Below are positions 45,741 to 59,212 of a DNA stretch of 64,000 nucleotides, piece by piece. The translations under genes and the position numbers were made by a program. Origin of the DNA: Capitella teleta. Its lineage: Eukaryota; Annelida; Polychaeta; Capitellidae. Each line of letters opens with the position of its first letter. Position 1 is the stretch's first letter. The DNA is taken from positions 110,742-174,741 of the forward strand of contig KB301027.1 of assembly GCA_000328365.1 (NCBI GenBank). Reading direction: 5' to 3'. The notes below the pieces were generated by a model. The model did not search any database. It saw only the letters and a program-made list of their open reading frames with translations, and was not told the origin of the DNA.

Positions 45741-47190
45741 TTTGGTACATCATTACTACATTTAGGGATATATATTCATTATAGCAATGTATATAAAGTC
45801 TCGGTTACCAACTTACAACGAAGAGAACATGTTTTTATCGATAAGATGCATGTTTCAATGCCTACCAAGTATATTTTCTCACGAATCGCACCACAGAGCA
45901 CAAACTAATTGACGTGATCAATTCAATCAGACAGATATAATTTCTCAATCACTCAGCTCATGTTGCCTCATCGTTTTACACCTTTCTTCAGAAGAAACCA
46001 ATGGCCCGGAGAAGGGTGCATCTAGATAACGTTTTCTTAGTGTACTCATATTACGCAATCTCAAATAAAATGACTGTTTCAATTCAGCAACCCGTCCCGC
46101 TATGCAGTATTCATTCGGTGAATGAGAAATCAGTAAGTTGCACATAGCTGTTAGATTTTTAATTAGTGACCAACAGCCTAGTTCAACGACATCAAAGGGA
46201 AAAGGATTAGGAGGGTGATAGCGAAATACAACTTTTCTGTGTGGCTTGTTTACATATTGCATCAGTTGATTTCAAATTACCGCAACTCAATGTTGGGTAT
46301 ACTCAGTGTCCTGATGTCAATGAAGTTGCACCATCCATACATAATTATACCTCACAATGTATGGCAAATTGCTGTTGGGATAACTTCAGGGCAAATACAG
46401 CGATAGTCCTCGGTATTCTGATCCACATCAGTCATTGGACAACGGGGATTGCTGCAGCCAACTGAATTGATGCGTGATTTGCGTGTTGATGCAGATCCCG
46501 TGCACATCTTCAACCTAAGCCATGACTTTATATGTGTTGTTAATTAACGTGAATCCTAATAATTAAATGCCGTTTCATTCCATTCACTAAATCACTAAAC
46601 AATGCACAAAGTTATCGATTTGTTCACGATTTCTATAGCAGGCAGTAGTGGCTGATGCCAGTCTGAGCCCAAACGGGTAACATCTCACTTCATTCACATG
46701 ATGAGACCACAGAAGCTCCGCTATGCAATAGACGCAATCATAACGTTCTTCAGCCATCACACACCGTAATGCAAGTATTTCATAACGCACTGTACCGTTG
46801 CTGTTATGCGAATCTGGCGTGCACAACGCTGTTGATTCGCCTTATGTGGCAGATAAAAAGTGAACGTCCAGCAAAAACAGTCAAAGAAAACAAGTTTAAA
46901 ATTGTAAGTGGGTTCTAGATGGAAATGTGGGAATCACACAAAAACACCATTCATTAAATAGTTTGGAACATAGTAAGAAAAGGTATTTATTATTGATGAT
47001 GCATAAATACTTAGGTAATGACTAAAATGATTGATGCTATATTTCCCGAACAGGAGTTTCTCCCCTGATTAAACAATATTTACGCTTGCCTTAACGACAG
47101 TTGAACACGCATTTGTCTCGCATGTATGGTAATTTGAGAACTTAATTGATTATTATAATCATATTAATTTTAATTATCTCCTATGTCTGA
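45741..47190. other. Intergenic, no gene seen
   Basis: No supported gene. Two CATAACG words occur at about 46738 and 46783. Confidence 0.4.

Positions 47191-47191
<1 letters not shown>

Positions 47192-47243
<52 letters not shown>
47192..47243 (+). repeat. 52-base A run
   Basis: The longest homopolymer in the window. No retroposed body is recognised upstream. Confidence 0.9.
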
Positions 47244-47245
<2 letters not shown>

Positions 47246-47249
47246 GCAG

Positions 47250-48570
47250 TTTGTAAATATGAGAATACCTCTGCATACAATGACAATACTTCATAGTAAA
47301 CAACCTCCAAACACACAAAACATCAAAATTTGAGTTTTAAACTTGTACTTTTCTTCTGCAGTGAAAATTTCTTTGAATATATCTCAACCACATGCACTTC
47401 CAATTAACACTCTTCCCTGCTTTTGAGACTTCAGAATCAAATCTTAATGCAAAGCATTTGGAAAAAAAACATCCACTTGTATATGAAAGAACTTCAAATC
47501 AAGCCCTTACGGCCGAACGAGATGCCTCTGCGCCACATTTCCGCCGCTTTACCGATGCGCTTGATTGCGTACCGGGGTTTCGAGGCCCATGCGTGGTCTG
47601 TTACTGGGTCTATGGTTGAGCCACTTCGAGAGCGATGACTTCCTTAATCATAACGCATGAGTTTTATACCAGGCGCTGCTGCTCAACCAGAGTTTTCTGG
47701 CTCAACCGAAGGATCATAACGCACCTCCGCCTCTCTGCTTATCCGGACGATGACCTTCGAGTTAGCTATCACTGAGATCTCTCACATTATTCCCGTGCGA
47801 CTTTTTCATTTCCCAGAGATTTGGGTCTTATCCCAGTAGCTGCAAAAACGAGATGGGACTCGGTGATTGGGTATCACGGGGGACCTGGGATTTTTCCCTT
47901 GATGGAATATTGTTTTCTTATACTTGTAAGATATGAGGCACAAGAGAGTAATATAGAGAGCAGTGATCTCGCGTTGGTTAGTCACTGGGAAGTTATATTA
48001 AAAATAGCGATGATTGAATTTTGTGTTTTGGTATATCACTGACACGGATCTGGTTAAAGTTGCAACATGAAGTTTTGCCGTTTTAAACCACCACACCCAA
48101 CGACTGATACTGCTGAAATATGCACTCTTCATGCAACGTTTTCTATTCATAACAGTAAACTGTTCAGGATTGATTGCAGCGAGAAAGCAAAGCCATGTTG
48201 CTCCTGACCACGGTATATACATAGTGATGATTGCAAACGACTTTCTCATTCATCTGCACCAATTACCATTCACGTAAAAGCCAAATATGACGTAAAAAAC
48301 ATGTGTGGGGTCATTGCAATGTTTGGCTCCGGTAGGCAGCCCATCTGGATATAGACAATGAATAATTATATGTTTAGCCAGAGAAAAACAACACCAGCGC
48401 CTGTTTAAACACGAATATTTCATACGAATATATCTGAGGCATGGGAATGCATAAGTTCTTTGATTAAATACCCATGAATATAAAGTGTTTGTGTGTGTAA
48501 GCAGGATTCGTTATGCTTTCGAGCACTGCTGTTGTTCTATTATAAGATTTCTCGGATAACAGTTAAACCG
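47250..48570. other. Intergenic, no gene seen
   Basis: A local GC-richer part at 47510-47760 holds two ATCATAACGCA words 60 bases apart (47650 and 47712). No gene. Confidence 0.4.
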
Positions 48571-48574
48571 GTCT

Positions 48575-48683
48575 AAATTATTATTAAATTATTATTAAAT
48601 TATTATTAAATTATTATTAAATTATTATTAAATTATTATTAAATTATTATTAAATTATTATTAAATTATTATTAAATTATTAT
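48575..48683 (+). repeat. Ten-copy 11-bp minisatellite
   Basis: Perfect tandem copies of AAATTATTATT. The lack of variants suggests recent expansion. Confidence 0.95.
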
Positions 48684-48689
48684 ATGAAC

Positions 48690-49790
48690 GCACAGCTGAA
48701 ATAAGGCACAGCTCAAACTCAAGGGAATTCCTCCTGCCTTCAGTAACATACATGTCTACCGATTCCATGTTTTCTATTATTTCTTAAGAAACAAATAACC
48801 AAATGAACATTTTTTTGTTTGCGTCGCAGCTATAGTCATAAAATCATATCGCTCAGTTTTCTTCTGAGAGAAAATCTGCAAAATTTTTATTTCCAGATAC
48901 AGGTTGCACCACTGAACGATCTTTGGAGAGCACCGAGAAGAAGATAAGAGCCGGCGTTAAACGTGAAAAGTTCTACCAAAAATACGATGATAAGATTATC
49001 ATTCTTAGGACTTTAGTTGGCGTCACAAATGGAGTAATTCTTCCTTTGTTATAGAAATCAGTCTTTTTAAAATTTTTCTTTCATCTTCGTATGTTTTATG
49101 TGCGTCTGATATGAAAAAAAAAATAGATGAAATATTATCTTCATGATAAAGGTTATTAGGACTGTATACCTCGGGGGACTTGCATGCATACTCTATGGGG
49201 TTAAGCCATCAGATTAGGCCTATTGTTATACTTATTGGTTGGGGTAATACTCACAGAGACTATTACCCCGGAATGAGATATCCCCGATGGAATTATTCCA
49301 TTGTTAACAATGGGAGCCGCGACTGAGAAGCCTTTCGGCAGTTCTGATTAAAGAAACCTCGAATTGTTCTCCTTTGGAGCAATTGAGCGTCCGAAGAAAA
49401 TGGTTTAGAATGTTATTAATCGTAGACCGATTGTTTCAAAATTGATCTTTTTGGATTCTTAAAATGTAGTTGAATCGAGCTGAAGAAGTTCTGAAATGAA
49501 CAGCGGACCCCTCTAAAAGATACTAACTCAGATTTTGAGCCAACTGAACCTATATAATGTGTTTTGTGCATAATTTGTGTCCATGGTTTTAAACTTATGA
49601 TGCCAAAGAATACAATTCTTTTTCCTTTATCTGCCGCCGTTCAGGACAATGAAGTATAGACACAGGTTATGCCTTAATCACATGAATAATTGCACCATGT
49701 GGAAATTTATCACAAAAGATCGTAATATTTTTAATTTTTTGTATTCACCCTGGCAAGGTAGTTTGGGATTTATGTATACCACATATTGCA
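48690..49790. other. Intergenic, no gene seen
   Basis: AT-rich, with no domain-bearing frame. Confidence 0.4.
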
Positions 49791-49796
49791 TAATAA

Positions 49797-49990
49797 ATTC
49801 TATATCACGTTACATATATCACATTGCATATATTAAATTGCATATCACATTGGATATCGCATTACATAGTAAATTGCATGTCACATTCTGTATCACATTG
49901 CAAATCAGCATTTCACATTGCATATCAGCATTGCACATTGCATATCAGCATTGCACATTGCATATCAGCATTGCACATTGCTTATTGGCA
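49797..49990 (+). repeat. 20-bp minisatellite with decayed flank
   Basis: Four near-perfect copies of CATATCAGCATTGCACATTG occupy 49901-49980. They are preceded by about 100 bases of degenerate CATATCACATTG-like units. The 153-residue frame over it is an artefact of the repeat. Confidence 0.9.
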
Positions 49991-52660
49991 CATCCCATTG
50001 CGTCATTTGTAAAGCCAGTTGGTTTTATTATGGGTAAACCGTCTTATGCAATAACACGTGTTGTTTGTGTTCAACAGGAACAACATCTCTCTCATAAGAG
50101 AACTTGCTGACGGAATTCTTCACTTACTTTGCGTTTGTTGAAAGAAAGCATCGCTTGGAGATTGCTTTATTGATACCATCTGGCTGCCTGAGTGTAGGCG
50201 AACTATACGCTCTTAACCTGATCAGCATGATTTGTATCCAACCTAAAGTGACCTTGGTGCATCATTTATAGGCATGAATCACTGGAGAGGGCATAATGAT
50301 AAACATAAGTATATATACCTGCACATAAACGTCACTAGAAGTGAGTTTTATGCCGATCAGGTCTGTTTGATTCTAATTGGAAACAACATTTCATCCGAAT
50401 TCTTCAGAGCGTCCTGTTCAAGCCACGTCAAATTACCACAATGCTCAATGAGATGAAGAAGAAAGGAGTCTACCGAGAGGTATTTAAGTTTTTGTGTGCT
50501 GCAGAATCTTGAAAATATCATTAGATTTGACGTCCATCCGATGTTACGGGTAAGATTAAGCGGCAAAATGGGGCATGCGCTTAGTCTCTGCGGAGGCACC
50601 AAGGGGCTTTAATTATTTATTCCTAATGACTCAGAGGGTGCTGGGTCCATAAAGAGCTAGGAACGGTGGAAGGAAGGGTCGCCACATTGGGTCTCTGACC
50701 CCGTGTGGGTGTGTTAACATAGGAATGCGGGCATAATCATCATTTATTGCTAGAGGTTCAACCTCCCATCAAACATACGAATATATAGCTCAGTAAACAT
50801 AATGGAAAACAGTAAGAAAGAAAGAAGAATGAGTTCAACGGGAAAGGATAGACAGAAAGAGCATTTCATTAGAAGAAAAACGCTCAGAAAAGTTACCTAA
50901 TTTATTGTAGGTGGTTGATGGGTGGAAGTTTTTCGATTTAAAACGGAGAATTGATACTTGCTTGATCAAAATATCTGAGGATTGGCTGAAGCAAAACCCC
51001 AAGAGACAGCGTGTCTGTTGCAAAGTAGCATTGCTAGAGAATGGCATCGAACGATTTACATCACACAACACCAAATTGGACACATTTCATTATGCTTTTT
51101 CATGCCACACAAATAGAGGCAATCTACAAACTAATTTGCCGGCGATATATCCAACGCAACATGACAAATCTTGAGGGCTCTCCATCAAAGCCTTTGTGTC
51201 GGAATGCTTTACGGATATACATCAAACCCACTTCTTTGTTTGAGCCCATGCTCTCCACTGCAAAGCCACACTTACCTGTAAGGCTGTAACACTCTTTGAT
51301 CCTCACAATTTCTGTTCTCTATGGAATATTTTCTGCACGCAAAATAGTGTTTTGGCTGTCATTCGGACAACTGTAACCAGAAGCATCATACCTGAGTGTT
51401 TTACAATTAAACATTCTTCTACTGTTCATATTTCTTATAATGCAAATTTTTCTCAGGACAAAAACTATGCTAATATTTTCAACAAAAAATTCAATTCTGT
51501 CTGTTTTAGCCTTCCAAAGAGGAAGAGGACAAGAGAAACACAAGAAGAAGAGATAAGTACGCGCAAGCCAACTGATCTGTTCAGATCCGGTGGAATGCGA
51601 TTGTGACCAGTCGTTCGCCAGTTCTCCCTCGGACTTAATCTCCGATTTCAGGAGAACGACATATCACCACCAAGGCGGTGATAATACTTAGGAAGTGCTC
51701 GTGAGCTGGAAGGATGGAGATTTCATTCCCATTAACGACCAACATACAAAGAAAAGACGCAATTCTCATTTAAGACCCCAACGGTGCTGTTTTATGCTAT
51801 GTTCAAGCAGCTGCCAAATATGAAGATTCCAGTCAAACGTGTATTTAGTATTATTACCCCATGACATATCCGGCAACCTGCTTCAAAGGGCTTCAGAGGA
51901 CTATTCTCGTCTGGGAACCAAACGTGGAAATTACCAGTGGCTCCACGCTCGCTTACATCTCATCTGTGTTTCACCGCGCTTACCTGTCACCTGTCATCCT
52001 TGCAATTAAACGGCTGCAGTCTGAGTGGATATTAAGGTCGATTCATCTGAAGAACATAATTAAAGAATCCCTCCCAATTGTTTATTTCCTAATTCATTTC
52101 CTCTCAGCTCGCTTTGATGTTTTTGTGGAATTAATTTAGACATTAATTGAGGGTGGAGATGCACTAGATAACGTATATTGCTAACAGGTGCTCACAGGAT
52201 ATCGTCGGAGGTTAATACAATTGGCGACGTTACCAGGCAACAACGGCGCTAATAAATCCCTCATTTGGAGTTGATCAACCCGGAAATGAATGCGTATACG
52301 GGGGAAAAGTTTCGACCCCTGGGAATCAGCTGCGACGCCTGTGACGTCACAAACGCAACGAGCTCAGATTTTTTAACGCGTGCAAGAAACAGCAAATCGC
52401 AAACACATCCTGCACAAAAGCCTTTATCAGATTACGCAAGAACGCGGAAGCAATTGGATATCGTTTGTGAATGTATATATAGAGTGTGTAGCAAGCAGAG
52501 ACCACTTTTCACGTGGCGTCTGCAATCATCCCCATTGGCTCCGGTAGACGTGGGAGCAAATACGGCACAATAAGCAAGCGACCTTCGAATTGAACTATTT
52601 CAGCAGACGATTCTTGCGTTGAAGATTATCAAATGGCAGATTTTTGCCGATGTTATTATT
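49991..52660. other. Intergenic, no gene seen
   Basis: Several overlapping frames (50911-51174, 51352-51606, 52265-52573) are not recognised and lack splice support. No RNA gene is seen. Confidence 0.4.
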
Positions 52661-52668
52661 ATTATTAT

Positions 52669-52690
52669 TTTTTTTTTTTTGGGGGGGGGG
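52669..52690 (+). repeat. T run then G run
   Basis: Twelve or so T followed by about ten G, then AATAATAATA. Length may be unreliable. Confidence 0.8.
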
Positions 52691-52880
52691 AATAATAATA
52701 TGTCTTAATTTTAGAATGGGTCAAAATTATATAAATTATGCGTACGCTTTTGGTTCATGACTAAGTCTAATATACTTGATCTGGGAGAGTTAACTATGAT
52801 GTAACCATATATTCCAAGGTTAGCTTATTTCTACCTTATTTTGGTCACCATAACATATAGTAGAAAGTTCGTGTTGCTAG

Positions 52881-52984
52881 TATTTGACAACTGGAAGCAA
52901 TATTTGACAACTGGAAGCAATATTTGACAACTGGAAGCAATATTTGACAACTGGAAGCAATATTTGACAACTGGAAGCAATATT
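52881..52984 (+). repeat. Five-copy 20-bp tandem repeat
   Basis: Five identical copies of TATTTGACAACTGGAAGCAA with no spacers, plus TATT. This is a minisatellite and not a CRISPR array. Confidence 0.95.
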
Positions 52985-54340
52985 ATAACGAAGCATCATA
53001 AACGGAGTCATCATATTTGGCGTCGAGGAGGCATTTCATTCTCAAATACTCTTCCTCATTCTTCTTCGCTTGGAAATAAGCACATCTAAAGAGGATCTGC
53101 ATGAATGTGGACCAATAGCCAAAAGGTCCTTCCTTCCACGGCCCATTGATCTTAATGGATCCGCGCCCTATTAGTCCCTATTGGCCTATCATGCCCTATA
53201 TTAGTCGAGAATAAAACACAGTAGCCAGTTGCCGCAATCTGGCTATATAAGTATCATAATTATTATTATTATAATCATAAAGAGCAAACCGGAAACTCGA
53301 CCATCCGGTCGCCGATTAAAGATATTACCTTTGATACACCCTTGACCAGTCAATCGATGGAGCCTCCGCCTGAAGCTTCTGATCCGCTCCTCTGAAATGG
53401 ACATAGATGCAACACTACACCTGAAGCGTATGACCGGAAAGAGGCTGTGGTGCTGGCTGTAGTTTGAATCAGCGGTTATCAATGCCACGTGTATATTATA
53501 ATTACGGCTGTGCGATCCCTCAGGTGTGCCTCCTAATTGAATTCCTAAGTTGCAGGTGGCCCGAAACAAGCCGCCTGCTCACACGCACCGCTGAATAGAC
53601 TAGGTCATTCCCCCTGTCACTCATCCTGATTGGCTGCTGTCACTTTGTGTCCTTCATGCAACACAAGAGGCGTGACCCACCAAGGCAATAAAGCAGTGAT
53701 AAGTCACACACAAAATCATTGCAAATTTTTGCTGAGATCATTGGTAAAGTTTGAAATACTCTTTTTGATTATGTCGGTTCAAAATGTTCAGCTATTTACA
53801 CATAGAGCGTGGTGCAAATCTTGGCCAATTGCTCTTTGGCACAACGGATGATGAAAACATTGTGTTTGAAATAATAATTGACTATTGCTGCTATTCAAAC
53901 GCGAAAAAGCCTCCTTGTCTGCTCGCGTCGATATCCCATGCCAAACCCTCTTTCCCTTAGTCTCTCCTCGATGTTTCCCTCTCCTAATCCTGTCATCTGA
54001 AAGCTTTGAAGGTAGGCTTGGCGGTAGGGTCCGCTTGGTCGTTGCGTGTAAATCATCGTCACAGTCAGAAAAGGGCCAAACTATAAGGGGAACATCCGAT
54101 ACAATTTCTCCGGGTGTACCTAAAAATCAAATCAACACTCAAGTGTCTTCAAAATAATGTCATTTTTATTGCATTATTCGACCCTCGTCAAAATTAGTCC
54201 CTTTGTCGTTAAAAACACACCTATCAAAGGAAACATAGAATCATAGGCTAGTGAATGAGGCAAGCATGCTTGGTAATAAAACTCCAAATTTAATAGCAAT
54301 CAACATTTCAGGCCTCTGGAGGTCCTTTTATTTATTGCAT
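52985..54340. other. Intergenic, no gene seen
   Basis: Frames at 53243-53569 (-), 53630-53851 and 53885-54157 have no known domain. Confidence 0.4.
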
Positions 54341-54348
54341 ATGATATG

Positions 54349-54384
54349 GAGGTTGGCTTGTTATGCATATAATTGGCCAACCTC
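54349..54384. repeat. 9-bp inverted repeat hairpin
   Basis: The arms GAGGTTGGC and GCCAACCTC are separated by 18 AT-rich bases. It could form a small stem-loop. No gene is nearby. Confidence 0.55.
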
Positions 54385-55410
54385 TATACATGCTAGATTC
54401 CTAGTATACTCGTTAGTTGCATAATAAAATATCAGGCATCTGAGGCCTTTTGTGTGCCGTTTGTTTAACCAAAGTGGCGATGGAGGCATCATTATGCAAC
54501 AAAAACGCTTCTAACACACACTAATTATAACACTCAAGGAGCCGTAAATCCCTCACCGGGGTGATACCTTCAGCAATGCTCGCATGATGCATTTATGAGA
54601 CTGTGTTGCCCTGAACGGAGCCCACGGCCAACCTATTTGCTGCTGAATGAGTTCTTCGTTGCTACAGCAATGACCACAATAAGTATAATCATGACTTATG
54701 TAATCCATGCTGTATTACGGCTCTTATCGAAGACAGTGCCGGTTTTTCTTGTTCGCATTATTATAAAATGTCACCGGAGATTCGTTGGAGATTTGCGGAT
54801 GAATTTTCTTCCAGTTGAAAACTGAGACGACCCAGCCGCTTATCTGTTGCGGCGTAATTTTATGACTGAGACGAGCTGAGACCGGAATTTTTATTGTGTT
54901 TTATAGTTCTTAAGAAATGAGAGAAAATCTGGAATGAATGTCTGTTGTTTCTGTAGGCCAAATGTATTTGTTAAGAGCACATCTTTTTGGTGCTGGGTTA
55001 TTGCAGCTGTGCGTAAGTAATGCTGGAGTCATACATGCCTGAAACAGTTTGCACATAGGCAGTGCCTTTGCCTACATGTCATAAACTTTTCTCGTATTGC
55101 TATGTTTATTATTCATTTGTTTTATATCTTATTTCATTATTTTCTCGTGATATCTTCTTCTTTTTCTATCTCTTTCCTTCTTTGTTTTCTTAATTTTTTT
55201 TTCTATGCGGCTGGCAACCGAAAGCCCATTGTACGTGTTAGTCTCCTAGGTTAACTTCAATTCATAATTTACCTTTTTTTTTCTTCAAATGGTTCATGTC
55301 TGTCTGTGTGTCTGTCTATAACATTCGATATGCAATGCAATCGCGAATGGTATGTGAAGACAAGAATTTATTGTGCCATAATATCAGTTTCTTTATTATG
55401 ATTATGAATG
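54385..55410. other. Spacer downstream of the GPCR pair, no gene seen
   Basis: Pyrimidine-rich at 55140-55205. A 76-residue frame at 54595-54825 is unrecognised. Confidence 0.4.
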
Positions 55411-55411
55411 C

Positions 55412-55492
55412 AAAAAAAAAAAAAAAAAAAAAAAAAAACCCCAAACAAACAAACAAACAAACAAACAAACAAACAAACAAACAAACAAACAA
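55412..55492 (+). repeat. A27 followed by (AAAC)n
   Basis: A 27-base A run, then about twelve AAAC units. It sits about 180 bases beyond the 3' end of the minus-strand GPCR at 55675. Confidence 0.92.
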
Positions 55493-55674
55493 ACAACAAC
55501 AAAACTGATAGAAGAGTCGAATAGGAGACACATAATAAAAATGATAATTTCAAACACGAATCAAAATAAAGTACCAAGAAATAGCATTGTGTTTAACCTT
55601 CAACGAAAACAAAGATACTCAAACACGCAGGATTTCTACATCGAATACACACGATGAAACAATAATCATAAAAC

Positions 55675-56610
55675 CTAGTTAACAAAGTATTGACCTTCAT
55701 CTTCATCGACCGATTCCTCCTGTAATTCCTCGCGATTAGACCAAAAGAGCGATCTGGTCGTAGTTCTAAACTTCCGACTCGCGACAGAATACAAGAGGAA
55801 ATTCACTGCATTGCTAGTGTTATAAATGATGATACAAGATGAATAAAACAAGCTCTTCCGATCGGTGTTAACACCATCCCATGGGAGACCAAGGAAGTAA
55901 ACGCTGCGAGGAATTGTGGTTAGGATGAAGACAGCACACATTGAGAGCAGCATCATGATCTTTGAGGAGAAACGTTTGTTTGTTTTGACCTTGTTATGAA
56001 TGATGACCCCATTGCAGATGACGATGATGACGAAAGGTATGAAGACGACAAAGACGAAATCAATCCAGGAGTATACGTCCCCAAATAAACGCTCCTGTTG
56101 GTGTGGTATGCATACAGTGAAGTTATCAGGCAGGCCTAAGCCGTGTGGAGTTTCCAGTGAGTGTACAATCGTAGGATACTGCGCAGCAAAGACGATCAAC
56201 AGAGTTGTGGCCATCCAGGTCAGAACAACCACGTTGAACGTAAGGAACCGTCGGCAGCGTTGCATTAATCCTAAAGTCCGTTCCAGTGTCACCAAGACTA
56301 TCATCCAAGAGGACAGTTGGGGGAAGAAATACGTGAAGAACACGTGCACTTTGCAACCAATCCGACTCAAGCACCGGACATCAGTGTTTCCAATCTGGAG
56401 AATCCATAATCGAAGCAGCCCCGTGAGAAGCACTCCAGTATCAGCCAAAGCAAGAGCGCTGAGGAGAAAGCCGAAGGTTGTTCTTCGGTAGTATTTTTGT
56501 TGCAGAACCACGAGGCAGAATAGGTTCCCTATCACACCAGGTATGATCAAGATGGGTGATCCGTAGGTGAGGATTCCAGTCGACGCGTTTGCGTGCTGAG
56601 ACGACTCCAT
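55675..56610 (-). CDS. Rhodopsin-class orphan GPCR (311 aa, intronless)
   Basis: A complete single-exon receptor from ATG 56610. A short N-tail with one N-glycosylation site (NAS) precedes TM1 (15-37, IGN). TM2 carries ALADTG, and C86 at the head of TM3 pairs with C167 in loop 2. TM3 ends in ERT (110-112), an atypical DRY. TM5 is around 183-205. TM6 runs from about 218 with TTIPRSVYF, lacking the usual CWxP. TM7 reads NFLLY (270-274) instead of NPxxY, then SRKFR. The tail is acidic and short. It is a clear paralogue of the receptor 3 kb upstream, sharing GFLL, GLLR-W-I, CK-H and PQL--W. Signalling partner and ligand are unknown. Confidence 0.9.
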   Translation of the reverse strand: MESSQHANASTGILTYGSPILIIPGVIGNLFCLVVLQQKYYRRTTFGFLLSALALADTGVLLTGLLRLWILQIGNTDVRCLSRIGCKVHVFFTYFFPQLSSWMIVLVTLERTLGLMQRCRRFLTFNVVVLTWMATTLLIVFAAQYPTIVHSLETPHGLGLPDNFTVCIPHQQERLFGDVYSWIDFVFVVFIPFVIIVICNGVIIHNKVKTNKRFSSKIMMLLSMCAVFILTTIPRSVYFLGLPWDGVNTDRKSLFYSSCIIIYNTSNAVNFLLYSVASRKFRTTTRSLFWSNREELQEESVDEDEGQYFVN

Positions 56611-56659
56611 TGCGCACTGAATAAATGCAGAATATTATACACCTTTTAAAAATGTTTCT

Positions 56660-59090
56660 GCAAATATTTTGTTTTTCCTTCTCTTGTGAAGTCGGTTACT
56701 GGTAATGAGAGGCGAGTTTTTCCTTCAATAAATCAGTTCCGGTTTTCTCACAGCCTCGCGAAGCCGTCAGTTTTTCTTTTTTTTTTCTTCTTTGCAACAG
56801 GTCAAGGTGTAACTGTGTTCATAACTATTCCCTTGTGTTGTTTGAGGAAATATTGCCTGCATCCTTGTCGGATGCAATCTTTTCTGAGGCTGTTGCTCGC
56901 ATAAAAATGTTGCCCCATCACAGACTTCTAAGATATGCTATTAGAACAACATCACTCACTTTTTTAATGACCTGGGTAGAAATATCTTTCAAGTTGTGGT
57001 AATACCTCACGCCACGATTATATCAATCGTTGACAAAGTCCATTTGACACACGGTCATATAATGTGAGATGTCACATAAAAAGGTCCCTCGATGTTATGA
57101 TACAGCCCGTGTATTAATTAACAGCAGGATCTGACGTCAATGACAAGAGATATGATAGTCATTACATAAGACGGAATTCAAGATCCAATTTACAGTTATA
57201 TTCGTATTAATTGAATCGAGGGGCAGGTTTTGTCTGAAGGTGATATCAGGTCAGACCTAATATGAAAGGGCTACTCCCTCGTAGAGGCCATTACGTCTGA
57301 TGAGAAATATATCAACTGATGCGCCTATAGTATCACTGGTATAGGACACTGCTCTAGATTATTGACTCTGTGGATGTCAGTGTTTGTCACAATAATGAAT
57401 GAACCCAGAGAATCGTTCTGCATATTGCCATAAAACAGGCCGAGAACAAACACAGTAATTCCTCGATGAAAGAGCAACTATGCTCTCGCTTCTAAACAGC
57501 GGCTTTGAAATCAAGAATATGAGGTTCAGCCAATGGCAATTGCTCGCCAATTTTCTTCTTCGTCAGTCTCTGATGCCTGATTCTGTAAATGCGCGTCCTG
57601 AGTGGCCACTGTTTCATGGTAAACATCTTTCTATGCCACCCGGTGCAAGAGGTTGCCTGAGGTGGGTTTGTATCAAAACACATCAGTGTTATTTGTGGGA
57701 TCGCATGGTGTCCGGAGCGATTATTTACACCGAGATGGGTTTGTTTTATTCAGGCGTGGTGTCTGAAGTGTGCATTCCCTGTCAATTTTTCAATAATGTA
57801 TATATATATATATTTTTAGGCGCTTTTACCACGACACAAAAAGGCTTCATTTTCCCTGGAAGAGAAAACTCCCCGCGTGATGTCTTTTAGTTGAAAAAGT
57901 TCACTCCTTGACAGATTAGATCTATTGTTAGTCTTCACAAAACAAGGAGACAGGAAATTAAATGGTAACTAGTTGCGTTTGAAACGATCAATTTGGTTAT
58001 ATATTTGCACTTTTCACGCAAGGCTATTATGCAAATTTTCCTTACGAACATGCAAGGGAGATGTGCTCACAATATTGGTGGTGCCTGGTACGCAGTACTG
58101 TAATATTACCGTTGAGTCTGGCAATGTGTTTAGCATTTTATGCTGTGGCTCCAAGGAGAAAAAAAAAGCAAAAACATTTTGTCGATTGTATCCCAGAATA
58201 ATAGCTAGTCAAAACACTATCAAAAATAGATGATACTACCATGCTATCACTATAATTTAAAACTCTATTTTTCTTTTCTTTTTAGCAATTATTTGAAGTC
58301 TCTTTTTGATGAAAAATATAAAATTATAATGATTTAATAATACAGTTATTAGGTAGCAAGAGGTGTAGAGGCAAAAGATATACACACCACTGGATCAACG
58401 TTTAGCGAGAAAAAGAAGAAAAAAAAACCCACGTCGTTATTGTTCATTTATGTGGCTGTAGAGACATGTCATAACATGTCTAATTGCACACATAAAATTA
58501 TTACATGCAGCGTAATCACCCACTTATAAGTTATAAATAAAACATAAAGACCAACTCTGCCATCCTCACACCCGTGCCCCAAATCAGTTGGAACTTAACT
58601 CCTCCTGTACAAATACAATAAAAACGTGGGCACCTATAAATCTATCAACACTAAGCAAGGCATAACTCCGGGCACGTGTCATCCGCAATAAGGCAAGAAA
58701 AATATATGACCTAAATACCATGCTTGTTGCCATGGAGATGACCTATATAGAAACAATTAATATCACTGTTTTCTTATAGCGTTGTCATCCGACCCTGCCG
58801 CTGTTATTGGTGATAACTTCAAGCCAAAACAAGAAGTGAGCCCTTTGTGACACCCCAGAAATAATATCCAAGATTACACAGTTAGATTACGTAAGATTAG
58901 CTGCCATTCACAGAGGGATCTCGGGAGATTGTGGAAGCAGGATCATATCTGGAATCCCCGCGGATTCGCAGACAAGTGAAGAGGAGATTAAGGGGAGAAT
59001 TGTTTGCAGAGGACGATTGCGTTCCGGCTGAGGCATGTCACACAGAATCAACACTCTGTCCGCTTGAAGAGGGCCCTGTCTAAATGCTAA
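56660..59090. other. Spacer between the two paralogous GPCRs
   Basis: About 2.4 kb without a supported gene. Frames at 57480-57890 and 57973-58233 show no domain. There is a T run near 56773. Confidence 0.4.
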
Positions 59091-59106
59091 ATGGATTTTA
59101 CATCGA

Positions 59107-59212
59107 CGGAGTGAGGAGGTTAAGCTGCGAGAGGAAGGAATAGGGGAAGAGGAAGGAAAAGGGAGGTGGAGGAGGAGCAGTGAGGACTGGGGAGAAAGGC
59201 GAGGGGAAGAGC
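59107..59212 (+). repeat. Polypurine tract
   Basis: About 105 bases that are more than 85% purine by eye (GAGGAAGG-like words). It lies 460 bases beyond the 3' end of the GPCR at 59673. Such tracts can form triplex DNA. Confidence 0.55.

Noticed and set aside
49649-50110. 153-residue His/Ile/Ser-rich frame
   Set aside because: Translation of the CATATCAGCATTGCACATTG array.
52881-52984. CRISPR-like direct repeats
   Set aside because: The 20-base copies abut with no spacers and the genome is eukaryotic; it is a minisatellite.
55316-55577. Frames rich in CLFV and poly-Phe
   Set aside because: Translations of (AAAC)n and the A run on the other strand.
56000-56491. 163-residue plus-strand frame
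   Set aside because: Antisense shadow of the GPCR at 55675-56610.
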